A stretch of DNA of 64,000 nt from Mastigias papua (GCA_964019165.1 OZ025283.1:11144481-11208480), one strand, 5' to 3'. Numbered from the stretch's first letter, positions 1 through 10,913 are shown. Numbers and translations: made by a program. The notes: generated from the sequence alone by a model not told the origin.

Positions 1-89
1 CGTGACAATTTTCATGAACAGGCCATATTTGGTTCCAGTCACTCAGTTTGCCAAACATATTTCTTATAATTGCTTATCCATAGAGGACC

Positions 90-230
90 ATTTTGAACCG
101 AATTAGACAGATTTGAACTGAATTTACTCAGCTTGAGTCGTATTGAACTCACTGGAACCGTAATGGAGCGAGTTGAACCGATTAAGACCGAATATGATTG
201 GTCTGAATCTGTTGAAAAGTACAATGTCTG
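90..230. repeat. Degenerate short-period repeat
   Basis: The motifs TTGAACCG, TTGAACTG and GGAACCG recur every 12-25 bases across about 140 bases. It looks like a worn minisatellite. No exon of the neighbouring kinase-like gene could be placed here. Confidence 0.35.
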
Positions 231-403
231 TGGGTCCCAATACATGTACAGTATTGCTGAGAGAAGCAGTAAGATCCTCAGTTCCCCATCTCAATGCCAT
301 GTCTGTGACACTCCGAGCGAGAGTTCTTGTAAAATTTAGTCTGCGTAGTCACAGTTTTTTCTGTCCAGTGTAATACATTATGTTTGCCTTTTTTCCTTGT
401 CAG

Positions 404-523
404 GTGGCCCAGGTTGTGGAAAGGGCAGTATCGTTCATCAGCTAGTGAAGACCTTCAATTTTAAATTCATAAGTGCAGAGCTCTGTATTCTCCGCAATGT
501 GGCAAAACAATTGAATGCCGAGG
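404..523 (+). CDS. Kinase-like gene, P-loop exon
   Basis: The acceptor is ttccttgtcag at 393-403 and the donor is gtaaga from 524. The exon encodes the Walker A loop GGPGCGKGS with its Lys. It starts with two bases of a split Gly codon and ends in phase 1. Confidence 0.75.
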
Positions 524-3500
524 GTAAGAAACTTTCTAGCTATTATTCATCTGTTGTTATTCAACTGGGTTCATAAAGCACGGTTACTCGATTTTAAGCT
601 ATGTAGTAGCTTATACGTTGTGCAAGGAGACTACGCAGGTGTAGGGTTTTTCAAGGAAAACTATGTACTAAAGAATATATTTTGATATGAGTGAACGATT
701 TGTTTTACATGAAGAATGTAATTGTAAGACAGTAGCTAGTTGACAAGTTCTGAATAAACCTTTTTGGTAGGACATAGAAGGAGGCTGAATACCTTCTCCA
801 AGCATCTACATTGTACATTTGGAGCTTACCATAAAGATGAACCGTAAAGAAAATGCCATTGTAAGCGGCACATATGGTTTGATAGCTTTAGGTTTTCGAA
901 TTTGAGAGGTTGTTTAGGATTACAGGATAATTTTAAGCAGATTTATTTAAAACATCCAGGTGTTTGTAGAGAATTGCCGTGCCTTTCGTTATCTCAAGCC
1001 ATACATACTATCATGCAACTGAATGTATGAAGTCATTTGTGTTTTGGAGGCAAAAGCGCATTTCTATCCTTTAAAGTGTCGAAATAATCGCCGTTTTTTT
1101 GCCAGGCACAACGACATCCGATCTTCGAAAACTGATCAAAGAGAACTCATTTGATGTGACCCTGCATTGGGTTCTTTCCATCATTGAGAGAGAAATTCAG
1201 CAGAGTTCGGAGCAGCCTATTCTGATTGATGTTATGCCGAATATGAAGTTCCTCTCCAAGAAAAATTCACTGATCAGAGACTGCGAGGAAGACATGAGGA
1301 AGTTTGAATTGGAGGTTATTGCCAGAAATTATCTCCGTAATAGTATCTTTTGAACTCGTTCTGTTAGTGGTCCGCAAAATTATATACCGATTAGTTATCG
1401 GGTCATGTGTTTTGCATTTTATTCAAGTTGTATTATAATGTTGCCTTATGCTTTATTGTGTTGTCATATGTTTTACTGTGTTGTAATGTGTTGTGGTAGA
1501 TATGACGATTGTGGTATGGAAGCTTCTCTGCTGCTAGGAGAAGCTACTACTTTGCTTTGTTTTATTTTCAATCAACTTGTGTTATCATTACAGGATATGG
1601 ATCAATTTCGATTTGTTAGTAAGGAATATCAGTTGCATATTCCTTGGTCACTCACCAGCAGCTCATTCAAAAACGAAAATTGCAGACAACCTTGATTTGA
1701 CTCCTAAAGTTTGAATCGCTAGCATACATTTTGAGATATTTATCGCGCAATATTCTTCGACGCAAAGCTGTCTGTTGCGTTGAACAGTATTGGTACATAC
1801 TGCATGAACATTTAATATATGAATGTTTATTTTACAGGTTCCAATATCATTTGCAATTAATTTACACGTGAAGAAAGAGCATCTGATAAGCAAGACGCAC
1901 AAATCTCATGCCAGTGTTAAGGCACAGCCGAAAGAGAGTGGCCAGAAGACTGGGCCAAGTGACGAAGTAGATACAAGTCGGACATACAAGAGATTTCAAA
2001 AATATGAGGAATCTGTCCGCGACTTTGTGGAGTATTTCAAGTCATCTGGCCGCCTATTGACTGTAGATACCTCAAGTGGTAGAAACGATGTTGTGTGGGA
2101 TACGATTAAGGAATACATTCTCGATAGCGAGTTTGTTCCAATGATGGATCAAGTTGAAGTTGTGATTTTGTTTTGCTTTGGTACGCGTATAGAGTCGAAA
2201 TCTGTTCCTTGATAGCATACTTTGCAATTGAGAGATCCGAACTGTCAATGCCAAAAATGTACACGCTTTTTTCATGTAGCAAGTTGTTGTCTTGTTTGTT
2301 AATGGTAATATGAAGGAATGACATGTGGTTCTAGCTACAGTCCAATGATTGTAAGAAATGGTGGATAATGCTAGATCACTTATTGAGTCATGCTGTTTCG
2401 GAAGAATTTTAAGGTCATTATGTTGCATGTCTAGAGCTATATGAAACTGACCTTATTCTGATTATAGTCGGATTTTAGGGGTAAATTTCAATTTTGAAGT
2501 TTATTTGCGCAGTCTGTTCTGCGGCAACATACCTTAGGTCGTTTAATTTTTGCGTTATTTTAGCGATTTTAGCGAAAGGGTATATTTTCGCTAAATTGAA
2601 ATTGCGTTCAAATTAATTTTGTCTAAGCTGCTATTTGCTAAATCAAACTTGTGCTAAATCTGGACTATTTTTTTCGCTAAATTTAGCTGACGCAAGAATT
2701 AAACGGCCTAAAGTATGCGCTCTCTATTAATTAATAAAGTTAAATTGGTATCTGTTGTAGCTGAAGAAGATGTTCAGAAGATCGATAAATACCGATATCC
2801 AATGAAAGATATTGATGTATCCGACCTAGTTGAAAATGCCAGTGAGAGAACTCTGGTGAGTGTGGCACTTTTATTCTTTGTCGTAATAAATATATTGGGA
2901 AAATTTGCAGCAGCCGAATCTAAATAGAATATGTGAGATTATTGCGTTAAATTGCAGAAGCATCTACCGCCCATTAGTACTTGTCTTTTGTTTTTTAGTA
3001 AAAGCAACTAAACCAATTTGTAAGCATATGGTAGGAACGGACTAAGGTCATAAATTTTGGAGAATGCGGGCGATTTTATGAGTTGCAGAATGGTACTAAT
3101 TTAGAGAAAGCTCACTGAATAAGACCGAATATTTCAGAATGTTTTGAAGATTTCAGTGTGTCACATACTGGCACCTATCAGTGCACATGATATACGACGA
3201 ATGGGGTAGAAAAAATACCATAATTTGCTTATTGTGACACATCAGTGTAGTGTCCTATAGGTTATTGATTACTTCCTGGTTTTCCTTTCATAGTTGAACA
3301 TATTAATCGAGTTTGGAAAGTTTTTGAAGCTTCAAAAAAGTGATGATAAACATTACATCATAAACCTCGAAGGAGTAGAGATTGATTCGGAAGAACTACC
3401 AAAGGTAATGTCAGTGTTTTCATCCTTTTGCCTCGTATATTTTTGCTGTCATGCCTTGGTGTTGCTAGCAACTGTCATTATTGTTTCCTTGTGTTCTGGA

Positions 3501-4284
3501 AAATAAAGTTGGTCAACAATGAAATAGTTGGCCACTGTTTCCGGACACCCTCTCCCTTGTGAAATCATCTAGGTACATCGATGAGTCCCAATTTTGCAAG
3601 GTTTTGTAGCTTTCCTTGTATTTGGTTTACGTCAATTGTGTCTTCTTTACATTGACATTTGCTGTAATAAATCAAGCTTTCATGGGATTTAGAGCTTTGC
3701 AGATGGCTTTCTGTAAACTTCCTTGTTCCTGTTGTGATGACATAGTTTGTATTTTCTCTAATTGGTAAAATGAGTGCAGAGATGCATATCTTTTGCTTTT
3801 ATACTGTTTACATTTATGGATTTATGCTTTTTGAGTACTTTGGTTTCATCGCTAGATTCCTGATCTCTTTGCTCACTTTTTCACTTCATAAATTCAGTTT
3901 GGCGTTATGTAGATGTTTCGTATTATGTTATACATCTCTCCTGTTCTTGACAAATATTCATTTCTGCTGCCTGTCAAGACTATTCTTCACAGTATTTATT
4001 TACTGATGCTATAGCCACATATGAATCATAGGTATTATTTTTCGTAGGTGCCAAAAAGAGCTCTCATGTTTGAAGAGGTTGCTGCAGGACAGCTTGACTA
4101 CTTCATCCACAAATTAAACAGAAAATCCAAAAGGAAAATCTCACAAAATAGAAAGGCTCAGCAAACATACAAAGCGATTTTGTCAACAAATAATGAAACG
4201 TTGCTCTTTCCATCGCATATTAGCTCAGATATTTGCCATCAAGTGGCACTTTGCTTAACTGATTCAAGGGAGCAACTGACATGA
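404..4284 (+). CDS. Adenylate-kinase-like P-loop protein, 3' six exons (5'-partial)
   Basis: Six exons join in one frame: 404-523, 1106-1314, 1838-2180, 2761-2855, 3294-3404 and 4048-4284 (TGA). They give about 371 residues. The first exon opens with a Walker A loop, GGPGCGKGS, typical of nucleoside-monophosphate kinases. Exon 2 carries the ILIDVMPN strand and exon 3 begins VPISFAINL, both matching the core fold of the adenylate kinase family. Exon 3 also has a YKRFQKYEESV helix and a GRLLTVDTS strand like the adenylate kinase C-terminal lobe. By family knowledge such proteins move phosphate between nucleotides, but the usual arginine-rich lid (DGFPR and similar) is not obvious, so catalysis is uncertain. 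The last three exons (about 147 residues, from AEEDVQKIDKY) match nothing I recognise. The exon before 404 was not found and may lie left of the window. Two donors are weak (gttatt after 1314, gtacgc after 2180), but phases agree throughout. CpG content is normal. Confidence 0.72.
1106..1314 (+). CDS. Kinase-like gene, exon 2 of those seen
   Basis: The acceptor is ttttgccag, ending at 1105. The exon encodes TTTSDLRKLIKE, then ILIDVMPNMKFL, a hydrophobic strand and turn like the NMP-kinase core. The donor gag|gttatt is non-consensus after +3. It is chosen because it joins FELE in phase 0 to VPISFAINL in the next exon, as in the family. Confidence 0.65.
1838..2180 (+). CDS. Kinase-like gene, exon 3 of those seen
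   Basis: The acceptor is attttacag, ending at 1837. The exon encodes PISFAINLHV, a Lys/Ser-rich linker, YKRFQKYEESVRDFVEYF and GRLLTVDTS. The donor at 2181 (gtacgc) is chosen by phase: the leftover G joins CT of the next exon to make Ala. An alternative donor nearby cannot be excluded. Confidence 0.6.
2761..2855 (+). CDS. Kinase-like gene, exon 4 of those seen
   Basis: The acceptor is tctgttgtag, ending at 2760, and the donor is the consensus gtgagt from 2856. It encodes EEDVQKIDKYRYPMKD and DVSDLVENASERTL, with no domain I recognise. Confidence 0.6.
3294..3404 (+). CDS. Kinase-like gene, exon 5 of those seen
   Basis: The acceptor is tcctttcatag, ending at 3293, and the donor is gtaatg from 3405. 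The exon is 37 codons, phase 0 at both ends. It encodes NILIEFGKFLKLQKSDDK and a LEGVEIDSEELPK tail. Confidence 0.6.
4048..4284 (+). CDS. Kinase-like gene, terminal exon
   Basis: The acceptor is tttttcgtag, ending at 4047, and the exon ends at a TGA (4282-4284). It encodes VPKRALMFEEVAAGQLDYF, then a basic helix and a Ser/Thr-rich end. The fold is not recognised. Confidence 0.62.
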   Translation: MPKRALMFEEVAAGQLDYFIHKLNRKSKRKISQNRKAQQTYKAILSTNNETLLFPSHISSDICHQVALCLTDSREQLT

Positions 4285-4833
4285 TTGCAAGTGATTTTCA
4301 TGGAACATTGCTTTGTGTATGGTCGAGGTGAGGAGCTCAATTACGACCCGGTTCATCCTGTCTCTGTACAAGACTTCCATCTTCCATTTGAGAGTACCAT
4401 TGAAGAGTTTTGATCAATGTTTGTTTTCAGTTGGTCTATGTAAAGAACACAGTGTTTCTGGTATGAATTGTTATGTACCCGAAGAGCAGGGAACCGTATA
4501 TTATGCTTGATTTTCAGCTCCATGACTTGAAGGCATCGAGACTGTGACCAATAGCTCCAGAGTCACTTGAAAGTAAAATGATTTACATCTCCCGTTCTGT
4601 TTAAGAGACATTTGAATCATCAATAGTACGTCACAGTATCAGAGATGTTGCTGAGTTAACGGCACTTTTATACAACCCAATAAGATCTTTGCACTAATGT
4701 AATATACTTATACACTCCTTTTCTATGCTGATTATTATTGTAGCCCGAGGGGGCAGCAGATGATGATGAATACCTCGAGGTGATTGCGTAAACCACCGCG
4801 TATTTAAATCCATACAGATGTATATAGCCAACA

Positions 4834-5021
4834 AGCATAGGCGCCAAATGTTTGAGAGCTCCAATCTATGTTCCCCCGACCAAATTCACCAATCATCATG
4901 CAGCATTCTGACCACACATGCATTTCACAGCTGGTTATAGGCCCGTTTGTATGCTGATTGGTGAATTAGGCTGAAAGAAAATAGACGTGATCAAAGCTCT
5001 TAGACATTTAGCGGTTATGCT
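4834..5021. mobile_element. MITE family A, copy 1
   Basis: Inverted repeats bound about 188 bp. The left end reads agcataggcgccaaatgttt and later ccaatca; the right end reads tgattgg and later cattTAGCGGTTATGCT. The same ends recur at about 24.1 and 46.3 kb. There is no coding capacity, so it would be a non-autonomous DNA transposon. Confidence 0.7.
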
Positions 5022-5803
5022 CAGCCAACACTTGCACAAGAGAGGGCTTAATGTTGAACAAGATACCGTGTTTTTTTCAAAATAAGCGGGATTCACCTAC
5101 TAACGAGAGTTGCTAATGAAAGTTAGAGTCATTCCACGGATTATTTTGTTAATGCGATCATAAAATTCTTTATTATCATATTGTAAAAGTTGTGTTAGGT
5201 CTTCATTTGAAAGATCTTAGAATTGACCAAGTAATTTAATCGCTTTTGATTGTCCAGGTCATATCTTTGGATATCAAGTGAAAGGTATAGCAAAAGAGAA
5301 TGCTCATCACTAAGGAACTTATCAATTTCGATCATTGTTATCGCTGCAAGTAGTCGAGAATTTGGAAGGCAGATTCACATAAAATGTGTATAATCCTTGT
5401 AATAAATGGTTCATATGCAGGTTCCTTTGAAACTTACAGTATTTATAGTGCCTTGTATTAGCACTCAACACATCTATAGCACCGAGTGTGCAGTTGGAAT
5501 CACGGAACTAGTAGGTGACTTTTAGTACGATAATGTTGTCAAAAGACGTCCAAGAATAAATAACTCTTAGGACTAGGACTGATGCCAGGGTCCTTTTGAA
5601 AACTGCAACGGATGACGCCAGCCTGATTCGCTCTGGGTCGACTTCGCTCCGTTCAGATATGTAGTTGGGTCAAAAACTAGATTGAAGAGATTTTTCTGTG
5701 CTTGTCTGTGGCCTTTCAATATTGCCCTGCTTTTGTAGCGAGCAATTCAACTGAAGATGCAGGATTGGTTGCTTTGCGTGCATAGTTGTGAGGTTATTCA
5801 TAG

Positions 5804-5942
5804 CTTCACTATAGCACGAAAAAGCGGAAACATTCTTTTAGCATATTGAAAGCTTTTTTCGTCCGACACTCGTCAGAGCTTTCAGGAAAAAAGCTTTCAG
5901 TATGCTAAAAGAATGTTTCCGCTTTTTCGTGCTATAGTGAAG
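5804..5942. mobile_element. Foldback element with 56-bp arms
   Basis: Arms 5804-5859 and 5887-5942 are inverted repeats of 56 bp with one mismatch (ATATTG against ATACTG), separated by a 27-base loop. The outer end is CTTCACTATAGCACG. Near identity of the arms means a young insertion or gene conversion. There is no coding capacity. Confidence 0.85.
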
Positions 5943-6914
5943 TTCTGTAGTACCAACAGACTTTTCACGTTATTCATAGTCTTAATAACTCCTAGCCAAG
6001 CTCTGTTTCCATCTTTTTGTCTTGGGATTTTCCTCTCCACGTTCATGTTTCAGCATGAACGCATGGACTGGAGAATACTGATCAGACTCTAATTCTTTCA
6101 TTGCATTTGAGAGTTTGGTGTTGTGACTGAAGTCTCATAATTTAAATGGAATATGACAGATGATATGAACGTTATATAGGTGGCACACATAGCTGAGACA
6201 GGAGATGGGCTATGGGCTTGTGCAGCACCCAGTATCAATGTTATGAAGAAGTACTGTAGTACATCAATAAACACGGTGACACGATGCATTTTGGTTGCTT
6301 TTGCTTTATTTGTCAATTCGACTGTACATACATCGACTATAAATACTGTAGGTTACATACAAAAGTTTCTTTTCGATTGAAGCAGGAATGTCGGAACTTT
6401 CAAAACTGCAATGTAAGTGCATTCTGAGTGTTTCATTGGCGTTTGCTTATGTTGTAATTTATTCCTTCACCATTACGGATGGAAATTTGTGTTAAGTTCA
6501 TTTATTCTCATCAAGTTTTCTGTTTGAGTACTCTGAATTCAGCATATAGTTGGTATATATAAGTCATATATACGTAGCCTTTTAGCTTAGCAACAGGTGC
6601 TGCAATTTAAAGACGATGGCTCGGACTAGACTGTAATATGACTGAAAGATATTTGCTAAAAGTGACAAAACTCCATACGTCATTCTTGAAGCCACGAAGT
6701 CGGCGTTTTTAGTGTACAATGTTTGTTTTGAAAAGTTCGAAAGCAAGAAAATATTAGCTGGTATGCAGATTGTTAAAAACGCTTGCAGTGTTACATTATG
6801 TTGTCAGATTCATTATCATTTTTACTATTTGCACCTTCTTTAATTAAGGTGTGTTGATGCAGAACAGATCGAGTTGTAAAGAGAGACTATCTTGCTACTC
6901 CTATGTAAAGAGGA

Positions 6915-7035
6915 TGCCAGGGACGCCTGCCCGAAGCGAGGGCAGGGGGGCAAGGTTCCTATTGAGGGCGCATCATAAACATCTTTGCACTGAAATAGTT
7001 AAGTCCCCCTGCCCCCCCCCCAGCGTAGACGTCCC
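6915..7035. mobile_element. Possible small GC-rich inverted-repeat element
   Basis: The left end AGGGACG...GGGGGGCA faces the right end TGCCCCCCCC...ACGTCCCT over about 120 bp. The arms are short and imperfect. It is GC-rich against AT-rich flanks. Confidence 0.4.
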
Positions 7036-7803
7036 TAGAGGATGCCCTCTCCCACATTCCGAAGTAACGGGGATTGGACTGCTCCTTAGTTATAGCTAAA
7101 TATTTATTCTGAGATCAATAGGATTTCCAAGGGACAAGGGTCTAGAAAAAGGATGTACCTATATTGGGAGTGTGGTCACCTCCCAGGAATAGTGCTTTAG
7201 TTGGGTGAATTGAATTGAAATATTACATCTGTAGGCAAACTTTTTTGGGTTTGCATGCTTATTTGTAATTTTCACTTCATTCAGCAAACCAATTTGACCA
7301 AGTCCCCTCCTTAAGTATCTTGAGACAGCCATGGCTAGAAAGGGGGTCACAAATACAGACTCACTTGATTTGTGAGCTAGAGTGTTTTTTCACAGGAAAG
7401 TACATGCCTCCTAGTAACTTTGCAGAAATGCTACAAAGTGCTCAAGTTGCATAGCTCCATTTGGAATGAGGCATAACTTCCTGGCAGCTTTCTGGCCTGG
7501 TGCTAGTCTCTGCTTTACATGTTGGGTTTTGGAAAGTTGTGGACTTGAAATATCCTGTATTAGAAATGTCTCAAACATAGGTAGACTTTGAGATGTCATG
7601 AACTTAGGTAGAAATTTGTAGACAGGGAGAAATTCAAAAATCTGTTAGAATTATAGAGCCTGTTATATTTAAAACTTCATACTGAATTAGAAAATACATA
7701 CAAACACAGTAGCTTGGAAGGAGAAAAGACACTCTGATGTCTTCCCATCTCGGTTGTTGATATTTGAAACAACATAATTTTAACATAAAAAGAGGACTAT
7801 TCC

Positions 7804-7809
7804 TTTATT
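7804..7809 (-). terminator. Likely polyadenylation signal of the methyltransferase gene
   Basis: TTTATT on the + strand reads AATAAA on the gene strand, about 160 bases after the stop codon. Confidence 0.45.
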
Positions 7810-7968
7810 ACATGTGCATTTCCAGTCAGTTAGGCCATCACACATTTACTACCTACACAAGATTTGAACATTTATCTACCTACTAGCACAAAATCACCTC
7901 AAAAATGACATATATCTGATAGTGGAAATACATATTCAAGCCTAAATACTATTAAATATAGGACTTTG

Positions 7969-8991
7969 CTACAGAGATGCTTTAGGTCTCTTCTGAAATA
8001 GGTGGTGTGCAACTATCCACTCATTGCCACCATCAAAGCCAAATACTTCAGAGCAGTACATGAAAAACAGTCTCCAGTTGAACATATGTTGGGGTGCTGC
8101 AACTTTACCATAAGTTGTTTCTAAAACCTGCATTGCTCTCTTCTTATTCTGGTCTAGCCTGTTGAGCCAGGCTTCCAATGTTTTGCTATAGTGCTTACCA
8201 TTAACATTCCAATGGTTCAGTATGGCTACATCATCCTGGAAGTATAGGAAAAGATCAGAGGATGGCATTGTCCCACCTGAGAAAAATTGTTTGGCCATCC
8301 ATTCTGTGTCAGATCCCTTGTTTGCATTGAACTCATATGCAAACTCCTTATGGCACAGAATTTGAGTAAACAAAAGACCATCTGGTTTCAGCCATGATGC
8401 TACACACTTCATTAAAACCTTGTAGTTCTTCATGTGCTCAAACATTTCTATGGAGATAATACGGTCAAATCTCTCATCAGTATCCAGTTGATTGGCATCT
8501 GCAGTGATGCACTTGATGCGATCAATAAACCCCAGCTTTCTAGCTTGACTTTCAATAAATATTTTCTGCGTCCTAGAATTTGAGACTGACACAACTTGAC
8601 AGTTTGGATATTTTTCTAATACCCAGAGAGATGTGACGCCCCAACCACATCCGAGATCTAGAACCTTATGGCCATCTTGAAGTTGTGCCCTGTTGCAAAT
8701 TAACTCCAAGCTGAAATCCTCTGCTTGCTCCAATGTTTTCGCATTGTCCGGCCAAAAGCAACTACTGTATTTCATTCGTTTCCCGAGGCATTCCAAAAAG
8801 AATTCAGTGGGTACTTCGTAATGCTGTTCATTGGCATCTTCTGTGTTGATTGCAACTGGGGCACTTTTCAATTTTGTGATTAACTTCCTCTTGTAAGCCA
8901 TTTTCTGCTCCACATCTCCACCGCATCTAAGTTTTTCTAGCCATTTCTGTAAGTTTTGACGGACAGTCTTTCGCAGTGTCTCATCTTCCAT
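7969..8991 (-). CDS. Coclaurine N-methyltransferase-like SAM-dependent methyltransferase
   Basis: An open frame of 340 residues in the cyclopropane-fatty-acid synthase / coclaurine N-methyltransferase superfamily. NEQHYEVP lies at residues 54-61, the SAM-binding motif I VLDLGCGWG at 110-118, the EMFEHM signature at 182-187, and FSGGTMPSSDLFLYFQDD and HWNVNGKHYSKTLEAWL follow. All match the family, which transfers a methyl group from S-adenosylmethionine to an amine; invertebrate substrates are unknown to me. The predicted protein is cytosolic, with no signal peptide. The first Met is at 8991, but the usual N-terminal helix with an IPD motif lies in another frame just upstream (8981-9172), so the true product may be longer. 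The coding region is intronless. CpG is almost absent in the 3' half and normal near the 5' end. Confidence 0.88.
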   Translation of the reverse strand: MEDETLRKTVRQNLQKWLEKLRCGGDVEQKMAYKRKLITKLKSAPVAINTEDANEQHYEVPTEFFLECLGKRMKYSSCFWPDNAKTLEQAEDFSLELICNRAQLQDGHKVLDLGCGWGVTSLWVLEKYPNCQVVSVSNSRTQKIFIESQARKLGFIDRIKCITADANQLDTDERFDRIISIEMFEHMKNYKVLMKCVASWLKPDGLLFTQILCHKEFAYEFNANKGSDTEWMAKQFFSGGTMPSSDLFLYFQDDVAILNHWNVNGKHYSKTLEAWLNRLDQNKKRAMQVLETTYGKVAAPQHMFNWRLFFMYCSEVFGFDGGNEWIVAHHLFQKRPKASL

Positions 8992-9172
8992 TCTGATCCG
9001 GAATGATGTATTTCACAATAATTTTCCACAGACGGTCTTCCCTTTCACTGACGGCCTCAACCAGGTTTACTATAGTATGACTGCTCTGCGCATATCTGTA
9101 GCCTCGCATCCATGCTGGTATCAAATTGTATGGTGTTGGTATCCCTTTCAGGGAATGTCCGTCAAGCTGCAT
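8981..9172 (-). pseudogene. Out-of-frame N-terminal segment of the methyltransferase, or an upstream ORF
   Basis: A 63-codon frame starts at 9172 and ends with a TGA at 8983-8981, inside the first codons of the downstream frame (ATGGAAGATGA). Its end reads WKIIVKYIIPD. Family members normally have an IPD motif shortly before the segment that here starts RKTVRQNLQKWL in the downstream frame. Skipping one base after IIPD would join the two frames. It may be a broken gene, an assembly or sequencing indel, or an upstream ORF with reinitiation. Confidence 0.5.
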
Positions 9173-10127
9173 TCCTTCTAAGCGTAATGAAACTCCTTGG
9201 CACTGATGTGTAATTTCTAGTTTTTCTCAAAAAGCCTTTAAATTCTAGAAAAGAAGAAGTGTCTTCATAAAAACCCATTTTCTTTATGTAATGGTTCCAG
9301 AATGAAAATCAACAAGAGAGCTAGCAAGACGGCCTAAATCTCGATTCTTTTCAATGCACTTTTGCATATACCTTTGACCAGCTGCTATAATATGCGCATT
9401 TTATTGTATAAGAAAAGCAAATAAAAAAATATTGCGGCTCATTGTCCAGCTCTTCAAACAGAATAGTATGCTCTTTCATCCATCAAACTGAACCTTGTCT
9501 TTCTACACCGAGAAAAATATTAACTTTTGATAAAAGTTGTCCAAAAATAGCTAGGTCTACGAAACCCGAAACTAACTGTATTCCATTGCTTATATTTTCG
9601 CTACTTCATCGCTACTTAGCTTATTTTTCTGGTCTTAACTGAATGTTAACATTAACAAATCTTGAAACATATCCATTTAAGCCTGAAACACTGCCAGCAA
9701 TGAAGCAATATCAGAAAGATACAACAATAGGAGACATTATGATAAAAGAATGGAAATTTAATCGACATTCCTGGTATTTTAACAGGGTCATGTTTTGCAG
9801 AACATTAGCAACTAGTGTAAATTATTATTGCTTTCTTGTGTAAACATAACCTGAGCTAACGAATGCTAGTCAGATTATTTGAAAGTGATTAGACGTGATA
9901 TTTGCAGAAAATGTATTCTGTCATATAAATTTTTATGTTTTGGTCTGGTGTGTGGCTAGTAGAACCATAGTTCTACTTCTGCGTTATACCGTAGTAGAAG
10001 CTAAACAAGTTTTCAGTTTCCAACACGATAGCTGTCATAGCCACTCTAACTTATCACAAATTGTCTTCTTTCGTGATGTGTGTTTCAATGTATTTCAGGA
10101 GCAAAAAATTCATACATACCGTAAAGC
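9173..10127. other. Intergenic, no feature seen
   Basis: This is AT-rich sequence with normal CpG. It should hold the promoter of the minus-strand methyltransferase gene near its left edge. No TATA box or other motif is convincing. Confidence 0.4.
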
Positions 10128-10402
10128 CTCGAATTATTAGCCCCCTGGAAGCTTATTTATTTTTAATGCTATTTGGGTGGGGGCTTTTTCGAGGGGAGGA
10201 CTTATTCGAGGGGGCTTCTAAAATTGCTTGGCACATGCTTCATGAAAGGCTCATTGGCAGAAATCTTTCTCTCTATAGTATTACATTCCATTCTAACTTT
10301 AAGCATCCGTTCTATATCAAGGTCTCCACCATCCTTTTGTGATGGGGACTTATTCTAGGGGGGGGGGACTTTTCTAGCGGGGCCAATCCGAGCACTTTTA
10401 CC
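10128..10402. mobile_element. G/C-run inverted-repeat element upstream of MOB1
   Basis: The left end, GCCTCGAATTATTAGCCCCC, is mirrored at the right by GGGGCCAATCCGAGC. Between them are runs of GGGGG with repeated ACTTATTC. It is a probable MITE with no coding capacity. A similar C-rich stretch with ACCGTAAA and a GATTATTCGAAT-type motif occurs near 51.65-51.74 kb. Confidence 0.5.
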
Positions 10403-10899
10403 TTCTGTCTGCGTCCTACCGTCCTACCGCGCGTAGGCTCCTCCGTTGTTTCGATGGCTATTTCCAGGCTTCAGCTCTCTTACTTTTCTCAGCTCCAATT
10501 GAAGAAGGAAGCGGTGGTGTTAGTCATTGCAGGCATTGACCTTTTTGTTGTAAGGGACGAAACACGATTAGTAGAATAATACACAAAATTAGGATTATTC
10601 GTTGTTCGTAATATCCTCTCACCCTTCCTGATTGGACAGAACAGTATCTTGAATCTTGACGACCTAGGCCTAAGGGAGAAGAAGTCGATTGTGTCAACAT
10701 TTATGCTAATACCTTAGCTTTGCACGATGTTATGAAGTAGGAAGGTGGAAAAGACTTTACACATAGGTTTATGCCAAAGCAACGATTACTATTTAAAGGA
10801 AGTGCGAGTTGGTCTGCTGAGAAAGCAGTAGATTGCGAGAAATATATTGGTTGAGCTTGGAAGATTCCAGCTACAGAGGAGATTTAATTAGCAGGGAAA
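10403..10899 (+). promoter_or_regulatory. Probable MOB1 promoter and 5' UTR region
   Basis: This CpG-containing stretch (for example CCTACCGCGCGTAGG near 10421) lies directly before the first MOB1 codons, while the DNA from about 11.4 kb onward is CpG-depleted. No transcription start can be fixed from sequence alone. A short GC-rich palindrome is present. Confidence 0.35.
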
Positions 10900-10913
10900 A
10901 TGAGCTTTTTGTT
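10900..10913 (+). CDS. MOB1: MOB1 coding exon 1 (14 nt)
   Basis: ATGAGCTTTTTGTT is followed by the consensus donor gtaagtt. With the first base of exon 2 it encodes MSFLF, the conserved MOB1 N-terminus. This sets the true start; the in-frame bases just before exon 2 are intronic. Confidence 0.9.

Larger units (their letters stand above)
4285..7968. other. Intergenic: transposon debris, then a CpG-poor block
   Basis: Apart from the elements listed separately I see no gene. From about 7.1 kb to the 3' end of the methyltransferase gene the sequence has almost no CpG, as if methylated in the germ line. Confidence 0.5.

Noticed and set aside
1405..1695. 96-residue frame as a kinase-like exon
   Set aside because: Phase and family similarity join 1314 directly to 1838; the frame is T-rich intronic sequence.
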